From Cololabis saira (taxonomy: Eukaryota; Chordata; Actinopteri; Beloniformes; Belonidae), in contig NC_084587.1 in the NCBI RefSeq assembly GCF_033807715.1, positions 14,427,017 to 14,491,016 of the forward strand: a stretch of DNA of 64,000 nt. The letters run 5' to 3'. Position numbers and translations under genes: made by a program. Of this stretch, positions 12,548-24,559 are shown piece by piece. The notes under the pieces were generated by a model, which was not told the DNA's origin, did not search any database, and worked only from the letters and a program-made list of their open reading frames with translations. Position 1 is the first letter of the stretch, and every line of letters begins with the position of its first letter.

Positions 12548-13235
12548 TGTCAAGCTGTGTACAAAAAGGGACGCCAGCGCCTGTTTTGTCAGAGAAAACT
12601 GTCCACTTTTAACATTGCCAGCACCATGCTGATCTTGTTTTATTGTGCTTTTATAGAATCAGTTTTATCTTTCTGTCTCGCTTCATGGTTTGGAAATGTG
12701 TCCTTTAAAAACAAAAATTGTTTAAACCAAATTGTGAAAGCAAGCTGATTGGTGAGTCTCAGCTTCATCCAGAATCCCTGTATACTACCGTATTCAGTTA
12801 CAGAGGATAGCTGGCTCTATTTTAAAAGACAACTCCCACCCTCTTAAAGGTGAGTTTCAGCTGCTCCATCAGGTCGGAGGTTCATGGTACCTGCATGCAA
12901 AAACCAAACGCTACAAAAACAGCTTTGTACCAGCAGCCATCAGTGCTATTAACAAGTGAGAGAAACTACAACATAACCTTGTATTTATGTTTTGTATTGA
13001 TTCCTTTATCTTGTTTTTATGAAAAGGCAAATTTTTTATCCTTTGGCTTGGTTTGAATATCTTAGCGTTTTCTTTATCTACTGATGTTTTAACTTATCTT
13101 GCTTCTTATCTTCGGGCCGTCCTTTTTGTTCACTTTATTTTGTCCTGTGTTGCTGAGTGTATGGTTTTGGATTGTATGAGGAATCACTCACTGTTAACCA
13201 AATTTACCCAAGGGTACAATAAATAAATCTAATCT
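12548..13235 (+). pseudogene. LINE reverse-transcriptase 3' relic with A-rich tail
   Basis: The frame at 12548-12745 reads KKGRQRLFCQRKLSTFN...FIESVLSFCLASWFGN, and 12850-12955 gives a degraded continuation. This is the post-RT segment of a common fish non-LTR retrotransposon. It ends with an (AATAAAT)-like tail at 13218-13228. Stops and frame changes make it inactive. Confidence 0.7.
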
Positions 13236-13699
13236 AAAACATATGTATGTATACATATGTATGTATACATATGTGTGTGTATGTAATAAAAATAAAAGAT
13301 AAAGGATAAAAATAAATAAATGTAAAAGCCTTGGCAGGTGTTCTGCCAATCCTTGCTACCTGCCGAGGAATGCTACTTTGTGGTTCTGCGCATGCGCACA
13401 GTCGATTTTCAAAGTTTGATTGCCACGCCAATCATTTCTTGCACCATGTAAAATTGATAATATGGGATGTTGAGTATTTGATCCTTCAAAATACACTACC
13501 CATGACATGAATTGCATTACACTTTGTGAACATTATACGATAAAGAGAAAAAAAAAAACAATTATATCGCTTTATTTGATATTCATTCAGTCATTCGCCT
13601 TTATTTAACCAGGCAGGTCATTAAGAACATTCTTATTTACAATGAAGGCCTGGCAAGCGACAAGGACCACTTGGGGGGGAAAGGACGTGGGCTAGGGAG
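13236..13699. other. Intergenic with small repeats
   Basis: An ATGTATAC-type short tandem repeat at 13238-13280 and a dispersed-repeat-like stretch at about 13590-13680 ('tttatttaaccaggcaggtc' wording). No gene. The last 8 bases (13692-13699, CTAGGGAG) are the target duplication of the next element. Confidence 0.5.
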
Positions 13700-14777
13700 C
13701 AGAGTATCAAGTAATGAAGTACAAATACTTCGTTACCTTACTTAAGTAGAAATTTTGGTTATCTATACTTCACTGGAGTAATTATTTTTCAGACTTTTTA
13801 CTTTTACTCCTTACATTTTCACGCAATTATCTGTACTTTTTACTCCTTACATTTTAAAAACAGCCTCATTACTCTATTTCATTTCGGCCTTTAAAAATAA
13901 AACTATCCAGTTAAATTGCTCCATCCGGATAGAGTGAATTTGGTTGTGGTTGTTTCAGATGTTCTTGTCCAGTTTTGTTCTTACATCCGTTCCCTCAGAT
14001 TCCTGCAACTAAACTTGGATGTACATTCCAATAAAGGTTAGGATAAATGATAACATGCCTCTGAAGTTTGACTTTTTGCACCATTACAATACTTATAGGC
14101 AACTAGTAATCATATCTTCTGCTCTCTGAAACACATGTTAATGCTCAATAGTACACATATATGGTTCTTTAATATATTTGCAAATATACTAAGATGCGTT
14201 CATTTTCAATGGCTTTTGTCCTAAATGGCTTTTTTTCCCCTTACATTACTTTTACTTTCATACTTTAAGTAGTTTTGAAACCAGTACTTTTATACTTTTA
14301 CTTGAGTAAAAAACTTGAGTTGATACTTCAACTTCTACAGGAGTATTTTTAAACTCTAGTATCTATACTTCTACCTACGACGGAGTATTAGGGCCAAACT
14401 AAGACAAAAAAAAAATTGGAAATTACGAGAATAAAGTCATAATGAGAATAAAGTCGTAACATTACGAGAATAAAGTCGTAACATTACGAGAATAAAGTCG
14501 TAATTAATGAGAATATAATTTATGAGAACTCTAACAGGAAGAGCTTCTTCTCCCTGTGCTAAAATGAGGAATATTGAGCATCTTGTGAAGTTCTATTTAT
14601 ATATTTATAATATATTTAATATTACGACTTTATTTTCGTAATATTACGACTTTATTCTCAAAATATTACGACCTTATTCTCATATTATTATGACTTTATT
14701 CTTTATTTTTTGTCTTAGTTTGGCCCTAATACTCCGTCGTATCTACCTGAGTAATGTGAATACATTTGACACCTCTG
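13700..14777 (+). mobile_element. hAT-like non-autonomous element, copy A2, with a nested MITE
   Basis: It begins CAGAGTATCAAG and ends TTGACACCTCTG. The exact 8-bp duplication CTAGGGAG lies at 13692-13699 and 14778-14785. Homologous to 1-626 (inverted) and 60340-61032 (same orientation). The core is non-coding. A second element (14376-14741) has inserted near its right end. Confidence 0.9.
14376..14741. mobile_element. 366-bp MITE nested in hAT copy A2
   Basis: The ends are TACGACGGAGTATTAGGGCC and its reverse complement, extending over about 34 bp. Comparison with the empty site in copy A3 (near 60990) gives a 6-bp duplication, TCTACC (14370-14375 and 14742-14747). The core is built of short units around GAGAATAAAGTCGTA in both orientations. 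The superfamily is not assigned. Confidence 0.8.
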
Positions 14778-14879
14778 CTAGGGAGTAAAACACAGTAAAA
14801 TTGTAGCTCTACAAAGGTAAAAAAAAACCCATTAGGGAGCATTTTTTGGCAAAGCAGCAAAAAATGTCAGAACCCCGGT

Positions 14880-14969
14880 GTGTGATGACGTCAGCAGCTC
14901 AAGGGGCGGGGCTTCCCAGGCAGAAAAAACACTTCGGAAAACATCGACATTTTCCGTAAACGGTTAAGG
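14880..14969 (+). promoter_or_regulatory. AIP promoter with CRE and GC box
   Basis: A perfect CRE palindrome TGACGTCA at 14886-14893 and an Sp1-type box GGGGCGGGGC at 14903-14912, about 60-85 bases before the AIP ATG. No TATA box is evident. This layout fits a broadly expressed TATA-less promoter controlled by CREB/ATF and Sp factors; the activity is inferred. Confidence 0.65.
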
Positions 14970-17900
14970 ATGGAGGAAGAGGCACGCAAGCTTCTCCAAG
15001 AAGGAATACGAAAGAAACTGGTCAGTCCCGGTAAAGGAGAACTGTCGACCTTCCCCAATGGCACCAAGGTAAAGCCAGTGTGCCTCCGCTTCAGTTGGTT
15101 TATTACATTTCCTTCTAAACTCATCACACACTGCGACGGAGCACATTAGCTGCAGCTGCTATCAGGGGTTTTTCTGTTTGCCAAAACGGTGATCACTTCA
15201 ATCCGCGTTATATCAATATTTACGAATGTGGTTTAACACTTAGGACAAGCTTATGTGTTTTGACACCTTTGACTTTAAACCACATAAACCACACATTTCC
15301 TTTCCTCTTTTTTTTTTACCTTCACTGATTGTCCATCAGATGGAAAGATAGTGGGCGGGACAGGATGGCGTGTTTCTGATCGCTGATTGGTCGGCGTATG
15401 ACGTCAATCGGGTTTTCCTTGCTGTGATTGGTCAGAATGTTGGTGACGCTGACGTTCTTCAGGCCCGTCAGAGAAGTGTAGTTTTATGTTTGTGGTCAAA
15501 ACAAACAGTCTGCTGCATCTTTTTCGTGTGATATCACAGTAATCAATCAATCAATTAATTTTATTTGTATAGCACCTTTCATCCAGGTATATGAAATACA
15601 AAGTTCTTAACATTTTGACTGAAAAATAAGCATTATAACAGTCAAACAATTTTAGTTTGTTTATTTTTTTATTTTAGTTTATTTTGACTATAACAGTCAA
15701 AAATAAATATTATTATTATACAAATATATAAAATGTAAATATATAAAATTAATACATTTTTATACATTTTGTTTTATATACTATAAAACAAAAATAAAAA
15801 CTGGGAGACCAATGCACACTGACATACAATATACAGGACTGTCTCAGAAAATTAGAATATTGTGATAAAGTTCTTTTTTTTCTGTAATGCAATTTAAAAA
15901 AAAAACAAAAATGTCATACATTCTGGATTCATTACAAATCTTTTTAGATAGGATATTTGAGTTTTCTTAAGCTGTAAGCCATGATCAGCAATATTAAAAT
16001 AATAAAAGGCTTGCAATATTTCAGTTGATTTGTAATGAATCCAGAATGTATGAAGTTTTTGCATTACAGAAAATAAAGGACTTTATCACAATATTCTAAT
16101 TTTCTGAGACAGTCCTGTACAATATAGTTAATTAAAATGAAATAATCAGTCCACAACAATAACATATAATAATAATAATAATAAAAACATTACAAGAAAT
16201 AGATAAATAAATAAAACAAATACCTCTTAAAAAAAAAAATGTTAAACAGAATAAAACTATAAATTTTGATGCTACATAAAAGCCAGACCAAAGAGATGAG
16301 TTTTTAGTCTACGTTTAAAAATGTATTAATGGAAACTCATGTTTGAGATGACTACAGCAAGAATTAATATTAAAAAGAGATGTAGATCAATTAAGGCTAG
16401 AGAAATTTGGAATAGTTGTGATAACGACCTAAAAATGTGTAGTTCTATCTTTAAGTTTAAGGAAATGTTTAAAGAAAATACTGTAAATAAATATAAAACA
16501 CTATAATTATAAAGTATACTATCAAAAACATTCTAGAATGTGAAACGTCAATTTTATATTTTGTCTTACTTATTTTTGTCTTCTTTATGTATTGTTTGTT
16601 TCCACGGAGTAATGCTAATGTCTCATATTTAAGCTGATCATAAGACGAAAAAGGTCGGCACTATAAGCTACGGCTTCAGCTACACCTTTTCGGCAAAAGA
16701 AATGTTTATTTTACCTTTTTCATCTTGTTTTGTAAAAAAGTGTGTACAAGCCAAAATAAAGATTCATTCATTAATTCATTCATGTAATGAAATGTAATGA
16801 TTTTAACTGATCTGGTATTCCCTTTTGCTACATTTTATTCTCTTAATATCAGGTTGTGTTTCACTACCGCACCAGCCTGTGTGATGGCACAGTGCTGGAT
16901 GACTCCAGAACCATGGGGGGCCGAAACAAACCTATGGAGCTCATCCTGGGCAAGAAGTTTAAGCTGGCTGCGTGGGAGAGAGTAGTCATCACCATGAAAC
17001 AAGGAGAAATAGCAGAATTTACCTGCGACACTAAGGTTAGAATGGTGGTAATACTGGATATACTGCGATGTTGGTCCCTCTCAATCCTGACTGCTGCTGT
17101 CATCATCTCCATCCTCAGCACACAGCGCTGTACGCACTCGTGTCCCAGTCCCTGAGAAACATAAGTGTGGGTAAAGACCCTCTGGAGGGCCAGCGGCACT
17201 GCTGCGGCATCGCTCAGATCCACTCGCATCACTCTCTAGGACACAAAGATCTGGACAAGCTTCAGGCCGATCCGCAGCCTCTTGTCTTCACTATTGAGCT
17301 GCTGGAGGTGAGTAGGCGGGAGAACACTACCAGGTTTTAACACATTTAAAGGGTTTTTAGTCTTGCACATTTAGTTGTGATTAGGAATGGGCAATATTTT
17401 ACCGTTCACGAAACACCGTCAAAATAATTCCCCACGGTAAGAATTTGTCATCTCGCGGTAAAAACGATAAATTCCCGTTGATGACGTTTTTGTGTAACAA
17501 ACATGGCGGATCTGAGAGCGAGGAGCTCGTGGTTAAACGAGGCTCCAGCTCCGTTATCTGGAACTGGTTTGGATTTAAAAAGAGTGACGAGGAACAAACA
17601 TCATCTATTATGTGCAGAGTCTGCAAAAACAGAAGGAAATGGTTGTTACATTTTGATATAACGTTTGACTATTAGGAAAAAAATTGCAATAGTATCTAAT
17701 TTGTGGCATGTTACAACCACAGGTTAATTTGCACATTTTATTTATATTAGAAGAGGTCATCACTGATAGGATTTTATTTTCAGGGAACTTTTATTTATTT
17801 GTCCTGTTTCTTTATTTATCAGGTTGTAACTTTTTCTACTTTGTGATTTTTAAGCTAAGAAAACTTGAACAACGATGGTACTTTTGCCGTTTGCACTGTT

Positions 17901-20900
17901 ATCCCACTGTTTAAGCCATACAGTTTGAATAAATGTTGAATCTGTTCTTACATTTCAAACTTGTTTCATTTGAGTCATTACAATTTTGCAGTACAGGTGT
18001 ACTAATTTAATTGGTTTTTATTAATTCAATTTAATTGGTGTAGTTAAGTAGCATTTAGTATTCTTTTAGAGCAGTGTTTTGGGGGCTCCACAGACTGAAT
18101 GTGGTCATAGATTTATAGTTAAAAAGATGGAGTTGAATTGGTATTTCTTTTATCGTTATCGGGATAAATGCCAGAAATTATCGTGATTAATTTTTTTGTC
18201 TATACCGCCCATCCCTAGTTGTGATGCTTATACAGTTTCGTGAAAGAGAGCACGACCTCTTATGAAACGACCACAGGGAATCACCGGTCCTTGTCTCCAC
18301 AGTTTATGCTGCTCGTGGTGTGTGAAGACTTTCACGACATGCTTAGTGCTCCCTTTGTGCAGCTACCACAATCTACCGGCACATGGTTGCTAATCGTGTC
18401 CACTTCTTAATAACATCAGTGAAGTTATCTAGTGATAGACACTAGTCGCAAAGCTTAAATCAACTCAAACCATATTTTTTCACCAGATCTCACACTACCT
18501 TTGGGATATTTACCAGCTCTCTTGCTGCTACTTTTCTATGATCACTCTACTCCTTTGGTTAAAAAAAAAAGCTGAAAAGGATGTTTAAAAACAAAGGTTA
18601 TACATTTATGAGATGACTGGCTTCTCTTTACGTCAGTTGAGCAAATGAAAAGATTTCCTGGATGCACAAAAAAAGATGAATTGACCTGTTGATGTGCTGT
18701 TGCTCTGTCTGCTCAGGTTCTTCCTCCAGGGTCGTTCCAGCTGGATATGTGGGCTATGACGGACAAAGAGAAGCTCGAGCTTGTGCCTCATGTCCACGAG
18801 GAGGGAAACACGCTCTTTAAACAAGGCAAAATTAAGGAGGCATCAGAGAAGTACTACAACGGCATCGCTTGCCTCAAAAATTTACAGATGAAGGTTAGGA
18901 AACATTTGGTCTTTTGTAGTTCTAGTTCTAGTTTGCAAACTTGAATGTTTTTTTGTCTTTGATTTGAATCCACTCGAAATACAGAATTGTGACTTCACGA
19001 AAAGATCACATCTTTGTGTTTCTGATCAGCCAGAATGCAGTAAAGTGATTCTGAATGCTTTGTGGTTTTTGACTCTTCATTCAGGAGCATCCTGGGGATG
19101 AAACCTGGATAAAGATGGACCAAAAGATCACGCCACTGCTTCTCAACTACTGTCAGTGCCTGCTACTGCAGGGCCAGTACTACGAAGTCATCGAACACTG
19201 CTCCTCCTTGGTCTTCAAATATGAGGGTACGGCTGTAATGTTGCTGTTCAGAAGTAGGCAGTTATTTATTGATTTAGTCCCTTTATTGCCACTGTAGTGC
19301 CAGTAAAAAACAATAACACTAGATAAAACTAGTCCAGCATTCCTAAAAATGAAACCTATACTCATATTTAACATGAAAAAGCTTATTTGCGCTGCTTTAA
19401 GTGTTTTCATTTACTGTTATCATCATTAGGAATGAAAATTGATAAGATTGTATCCCTATTGATGACATTATCGATCCGCTCATTGACTCCTTCTTTTTCA
19501 AGCTCAGATCAAGTTTTAATGAGGAAACAAATATACCGTACTGTATTTACACCAGCTCTAGTCCTCCACACAACTGCTTTACTTACGAGTTGTTCTGATC
19601 CCAGTAACAGTATCCAATGCTCCTGGTGCTGAAAATAATGATGTTGGCATCCGTGAATATCTACGAAGAAGATTCCCAGCTCTTCCTTGTTGCTCTGAAT
19701 GCCAGCAGAGGAAGTTAGTCATTACCGCCTTGCAGTTCCCCCCTAGGAAAACTAGACCATGCTCATTATGCAAGGCTGCGGCTTCCACAAGTGGCAGAAA
19801 TGTTGCTAAACATAACAAGCAAACCATATTAACCATTTCAGAAACCGTCACATTAAAAATGATTTTTAATAAATCAGGTCTGAACATTTTGCTTTTTAGA
19901 TACAAAAGAAAGTCCAGAAAGGTGGAAGGGTGGAATAAATGGTGCTTTGATGATCAGATCCTGTTGGTTGTCTAAAAATGTTTATTTGCTGCATAATTTG
20001 TAACAGATTCGTAGGGGCTCTGAAACGACCAGCTTTACAACAGACATTTGGTCCTCCAATGTGTTCAAATGTCTTTTTATTTTACATATGTGTGGCAGCA
20101 CTAAGTTTAATTCTTCTTTATTTAATACAGGGGTGTCAAATGTGCGGCTCGAGAGAGATTTTCATGCGGCCCGCGAGAAGTTTCCAATGCAAAAAACCGA
20201 AATGTTAATTTACTAAAAAGGAAGGCATAAATAATTGCCATGAATCGCAGCATATCCGATAATATATTTCTTCTACAAATCCATCGTTATTCCACAAAGA
20301 GAGCAGTTTTCAACATTTTTTTTAGTTTTCTAGAATGCATTTGCCGATTTTATTTCTTTGTAGACGGTCGTTTATTTTTATTAACTGACTACTATTATAT
20401 ATTTTCGCAGGAAAAATATCACTGCTAAAAAAGATGATAGAAGATATTTATTTGGAGAATTTCAGTTTTGAATACGAGGATAGTGACAAAGTAAAACAGT
20501 TAAAAAAGAAGTGCTGACTCTCGGCACACTGGCGTAAATATCCGCGCCAATTTTTAAAAATAAATACCGGTACACTTAATTGTACTGGAAAAATCTGTAA
20601 ATCACAAAGAAACACTCTCGGATGTAATAAGAAAGATTTTGCTTTTAATTAAAATTCCTATAAAAGAAACATACTTGTTTATCTTTTAATTATAAAAAAT
20701 TATTTTTATTATTTTTAAAATTATATTAAAAGTATCTTACATAATTTGAAAAAAAAACGAGAAATTTCAAGAAAAGACCCTGAAGAAATATATTTTACAT
20801 AATTAGAGTGTAAACAAAGTGCATATTTCCTTTAAAATTAACTAAACTGATATTGGATTAGATAACAATAGTAAAAAAAAAAAAAGAATTAGAGAAAACA

Positions 20901-22472
20901 TTTTCCGCACCGTTTTTGTTATTTTGAGCGTGCGGCCCGCGAGAAAAGAATTGGTCAAATCCGGCCCGCCAAGCAAAATTAGTTTGACACCCCTGGTTTA
21001 ATAGATACGTATCTTTATTTGATATTCATTTAAAAGGGACTCTTTTTTTTCTCCACAAAATGAATAAAACACTGGTATTGGATCCGTGCTCTCTGAGTAC
21101 TCTGAACCGTCCAAAGCCTGAGTATCGGAGGGAAAAAGAAACTGTGTCAACATTTGTACTTTACTGTGTCAGAGCTACACGCAACCGTGACACATCAAAA
21201 TAAATGTCTTAAGTCACGTTGTTGATTCGGTACATTTTCAGCACCAGGTGGCTTCGATAAAAGTTTAGACGCTGACCGCATCATCCTGGGGTTTCCTTTG
21301 CAGGGAATTTTCTACCAGATTAAACCTCACTTGGCCATAAATCATCTAGATGCCTTCAAAGTTGTTTTAAAGTAGATATTTGCTGGATATGCAATGAATT
21401 CAGAGCTTGGACCAGTTTTCAATTAATTTGACCCATTTTGGAATGAAATGTGCAAAACTGAGAAACTAAAATGATCTTTGTGTCTCTAAAGTTGTTCACT
21501 AATTGAATTAATCTGTCTCAGGGCAGATGTATATCTGTTTTAGGAGTAAAACTGTGGAACTCATTAGATAATGACCTTAAACTAGCAAATTCAATAAAAG
21601 CATACAATATATTACTCAAAGCAAAGGTAATGGACACATATATAGAAACACGATAAGCAAACAAAGTAGAATGCACACATGCATGAGATAAAATGACAAC
21701 TTAAATTGGTTTTGTCGGTTTCCTTAGCATCTTTTCACTTTCTGTTTTCAGAGCTATCATTATTATTATTATCATTATTATTGCTATTATTATTATTATT
21801 ATTATTATTATCATCATTTTTGTTATTATTATTATTTTGTGTAGACTTATGATACTTCATTTGTTCTTTTTGTATTATATTTTTTTGTATTATATTCAAT
21901 ACAGCTTCAAGCCCAGACCTTTTCAGTCAAATAATCACAATGTTGACCAGGGAAAAACCTGTATCATCTTGTTTGTTGATTTTTGTTTGTGATTGACCGA
22001 AATAAATATTAACTAACTAACTAAAACTAACCTCTCGGAAGACAAAAAGAACATAATCAAACATCCGCCATTGGTATGTTTTTGTTTGAACTGAGACTAG
22101 ACGGTTTCTATTGAACGTTTTTAACCCTCCCCTCCAGATAACGTGAAGGCCTACTACAAGCGGGCCAAAGCTCACGCTGCCGTTTGGAACGAGACGGAGG
22201 CTCGAGCAGATTTCAACAAGGTGCTGGAGCTGGACCCGTCCCTGGAGCAGTCCGTGAGCAAGGAGCTGAAGGCCATGGAGGAGAGGATCCGCTCCAAGCA
22301 GAAGGAGGACAAGGGCCGTTACAAGGGCCTGTTTGACTACAACACACGGCCGGCCACCGCCACGACAGTGAGTCCAAACACTTAACCAAAGGAGACGCTC
22401 GTGCATTAATGAGTGTTTTAGAGTGTGTTTTAAAGTGCTACCTTCTGTCCTCTTCTTCCTTTGCAGGGATGA
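14970..22472 (+). CDS. aip: AIP, aryl hydrocarbon receptor-interacting protein (7 exons, 341 aa)
   Basis: Exons: 14970-15068, 16853-17035, 17119-17307, 18717-18893, 19085-19226, 22138-22367 and 22467-22472. All are GT-AG and the frame closes to 342 codons. AIP is a cytosolic HSP90 co-chaperone that holds the aryl hydrocarbon receptor complex; the human gene is a pituitary adenoma suppressor. Seen here: an FKBP/PPIase-like domain (about residues 30-160) with [32 protein letters not shown] and SLGHKDLD; then WAMTDKEK and a TPR region with [46 protein letters not shown] and FNKVLELDP. Human AIP is 330 aa, and the extra residues here are mainly near 158-168 and at the C-terminus. The last exon adds one Gly codon and the stop. 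Confidence 0.95.
15340..15470 (+). promoter_or_regulatory. Possible regulatory cluster in AIP intron 1
   Basis: Three kinds of promoter motif lie within about 100 bp: a GGGCGGG box (15352-15358), ATTGG boxes (inverted CCAAT) at about 15386-15390 and 15427-15431, and a perfect TGACGTCA at 15399-15406. This could be an alternative promoter or intronic enhancer. No alternative first exon was identified. Confidence 0.4.
15834..16117. mobile_element. Tc1/mariner-like palindromic MITE (284 bp)
   Basis: It starts CAGGACTGTCTCAGAAAATT, ends in the reverse complement, and is flanked by TA on both sides (15832-15833, 16118-16119). The arms extend over much of the element (ATTCTGGATTCATTACAAAT mirrored near 16028-16047). 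A TA target and long inverted arms fit Tc1/mariner derivatives common in fish. Confidence 0.85.
16345..16790 (+). repeat. LINE 3' end in AIP intron 1
   Basis: Homologous over several hundred bases, in the opposite orientation, to 31615-32010. The first part is degraded C-terminal coding sequence of a reverse transcriptase. The 3' part contains 'ataagctacggcttcagc' and ends in an (ATTC)n-like tail at about 16763-16790. Confidence 0.75.
17382..18217 (+). mobile_element. hAT element with BED-finger transposase remnant, copy B1 (836 bp)
   Basis: TIRs TAGGAATGGGC and GCCCATCCCTA, with an exact 8-bp duplication GTTGTGAT at 17374-17381 and 18218-18225. A paralogous copy lies at 33468-34101. A degraded transposase start lies inside (next entry). 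Located in AIP intron 3. Confidence 0.9.
17501..17647 (+). pseudogene. N-terminal BED-finger remnant of a hAT transposase
   Basis: The frame reads [19 protein letters not shown] followed by [14 protein letters not shown], the W...F..(C..C) start of a BED zinc finger as in ZBED/hAT transposases. The His pair and everything after is missing, and a nearby ATGG start is out of frame. It is a relic of an internally deleted element. Confidence 0.65.
19428..19975. repeat. Possible hAT-like MITE fragment in AIP intron 5
   Basis: The segment beginning TAGGAATGAAAATTGATAAG has the wording of a common fish hAT-type MITE end. I could not find its partner TIR or a target duplication, so the right limit is uncertain. 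Confidence 0.3.
20128..20995. mobile_element. hAT-like element (868 bp) in AIP intron 5
   Basis: The ends are CAGGGGTGTCAAA and TTTGACACCCCTG. The flanks ATTTAATA (20120-20127) and GTTTAATA (20996-21003) form an 8-bp duplication with one mismatch. GC-rich blocks near both ends (GCGGCCCGCGAGAA, 20165 and 20933) surround an AT-rich non-coding core. Confidence 0.8.
21490..22020 (+). repeat. LINE 3' end with TAA-type repeat, AIP intron 5
   Basis: 21535-21655 reads [20 protein letters not shown], the final coding piece of a fish LINE reverse transcriptase. It is followed by 3' UTR, an (ATT)n run at 21754-21840 and an (AACT)n-like end at 22007-22020. Confidence 0.7.
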
Positions 22473-23090
22473 ATCTCATAACAGATTGGATTCATGGATG
22501 CCAATGAATTTCAAGATGGAGAAGAAACAGAAGACACTCCTGGTGTTTTAGTTTGATCAACGCACCCAAGTGCAACGTGTTGCCAACCTGCTCTTCATCA
22601 CACATACATGCAAACGCAATTTGCATTCCTGCCACTCTTCTGAGAAAACGTTCTAAATTTAGATGTGGGGCTCTGATGAAAACTTCTGCACTCGCCTGCA
22701 AGACCCCTTCATTCTGTGCATTATATCTGTAATGCAACTTACATTTGATTTTCATTTAGTTATTGGTCTCCTAAGGTTTCAAAAATATAAAAAAAAAAAA
22801 TGTGAGCAGCTTACTAAGTGAGCAGTGAGTTTACCTTAGCAAGAGGTTTTTTAATTTTCCTTTGCCCTTCACACCACAAACACCAGTTCACAGAGGAATA
22901 CAATTCCAGAGACACCCTCCCTTAGGAAAATACTATTATTCTACTTGTTTTGTACAAGGACACATGATGTACTCCTATGTGGACCTTAGCCGTCCCGTCA
23001 CAGTCGAGGCACCGTCACCACGTGAAAGCTGGAACCATGAAACCAAACCATTCTGTGACAATCACTGAATAAAACACACAGATTGTGTTT
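22473..23090 (+). other. AIP 3' UTR with poly(A) signal
   Basis: A canonical AATAAA lies at 23068-23073, about 600 bases after the AIP stop, within ACTGAATAAAACAC. No repeat is evident in this stretch. Confidence 0.65.
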
Positions 23091-23488
23091 TCTTCGCTTT
23101 TTTTTCTCCTATGTGCTTATGTCATATTTAAAAAAAAATACTACAATTATTTTGTTTTGTTCTTGAGATGTATTCAGCTAAAACTCATAACAGCAAGAGC
23201 TACTCATTTCTCTACATGTTGTGAAGCAATGAGTCATTAACCGAGGTTGTGATTATGTAACTGAAAATAAACTTGCTTATTCCCAGCTTGTCTTTGTTTT
23301 GGATACATGTACTTCAAATTCCCTTTTAGATTAATTAGGAGCGTCTTTGGGTCACAATTATGTGCAGGTGTCTGTAAATCTAAGTCGGTGGTTTGATTCC
23401 TTGATGGTCTGTAAGACATTGACGCCCACGTCGCCCCCAGCGACCTGTGTAAAATAGTCCAAGCACAGCCTTAACTCTTAACCCTTAA

Positions 23489-24354
23489 CCCTTGTGCTGT
23501 CTTTGGGTCAAAAGGACCCAATTCTTATATCCTTCTTTCCTCCTGCCATGCTCTCTCCTTCCTTCTTCCTTTCCTCTTTTCCGCCTTTACTCCTTTTTCT
23601 TCCTACCTCCCTTTCGTCATTCTTTCCTTTATTACCTTCTTTGCTTTTCCTTCCTTCTTTCCTTATTTTCTCCCTTCCTCCCTTTTCTTTCCTTTTCTCC
23701 ATTCCTTCCTCCCTCCCATCTTTCATTTCTTTCTCCCTTCCTTCCATCTTTTCTCCCTTTCCTACATCCTTCTTTTCTCCTTTCTTCCCTTCCTTCCATC
23801 TTTCGTCCCTTCCATCTTTTCTCCCTTCCTTCTTTTCTCCCTTTCCTACTTCCTTTCTTTTTTCCCCTTCCTTCCTTCTTCTCCCTTCTTTCATTTTCTC
23901 CCTTCCTTACTTCCTTCCTCCTTTCTTCCTTCTTTCCTCCCTTCCATCTTTTCTCCCTTTCCTACTTCCTTCCTTTTTTCCCTTCCTTACTTTTCTCCCT
24001 TCCTTACTTCTTTCCTTCTTTTTTCCCTTCCTTACTTCTTTTCTCCCTTCCTTACTTCCTTTTCTCCCTTCCTTACTTCCTTCCGTCTTTTCTCCCTTTC
24101 CTACTTCCTTCCTTCTTTTCTCCCTTCCTTCTTTTCTCCCTTTCCTACTTCCTTACTTCTTTTCTCCCTTCCTTACTTCCTTCTTTTCTCCCTTCCTTCT
24201 TTCCTCCCTTCCATCTTTTCTCCCTTTCCTACTTCCTTCCATCTTTTCTCCCTGCCTTACTTCCTTCCTTCTTTCCTCCCTTCCATCTTTTCTCCTTCTT
24301 TCCTTCATTCCTTTTCTCCCTTCACCCTCCCTTGACCCAAAGACAGCACAAGGG
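23489..24354. mobile_element. piggyBac-like MITE with expanded pyrimidine core (866 bp)
   Basis: The TIRs are CCCTTGTGCTGTCTTTGGGT and its reverse complement, directly flanked by TTAA at 23485-23488 and 24355-24358. CCCT...AGGG ends with a TTAA target are typical of piggyBac. Almost the whole core (23530-24330) is TTCC/TTCTCCC-type pyrimidine repeat on the + strand. The long Ser/Phe/Leu/Pro frames here are artefacts of that repeat. Confidence 0.85.
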
Positions 24355-24559
24355 TTAAGATATTTGTATAAACTTCTTAACACGAGTGCAGCGTAAACGT
24401 GTAGTGCTTTAAGTGATTAAGAGCAGCGTTTCCTAAGTGGAGCTGCATCAAGGACCTCTTATGGAGATGAATGGCTGGAGAGATGAGGTCAGACAGGACT
24501 GTGATGTTTTCAGATAGTGTAATCTGCAGTGAGAGAAGGTAACACATGAAAGAAAACTT

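Noticed and set aside
22017..22406. 129-codon minus-strand frame
   Set aside because: It is the antisense shadow of AIP exon 6.
23492..24396. Open frames of 288 and 300 codons
   Set aside because: Made of the pyrimidine repeat within the piggyBac-like MITE; Ser/Phe/Leu/Pro only.
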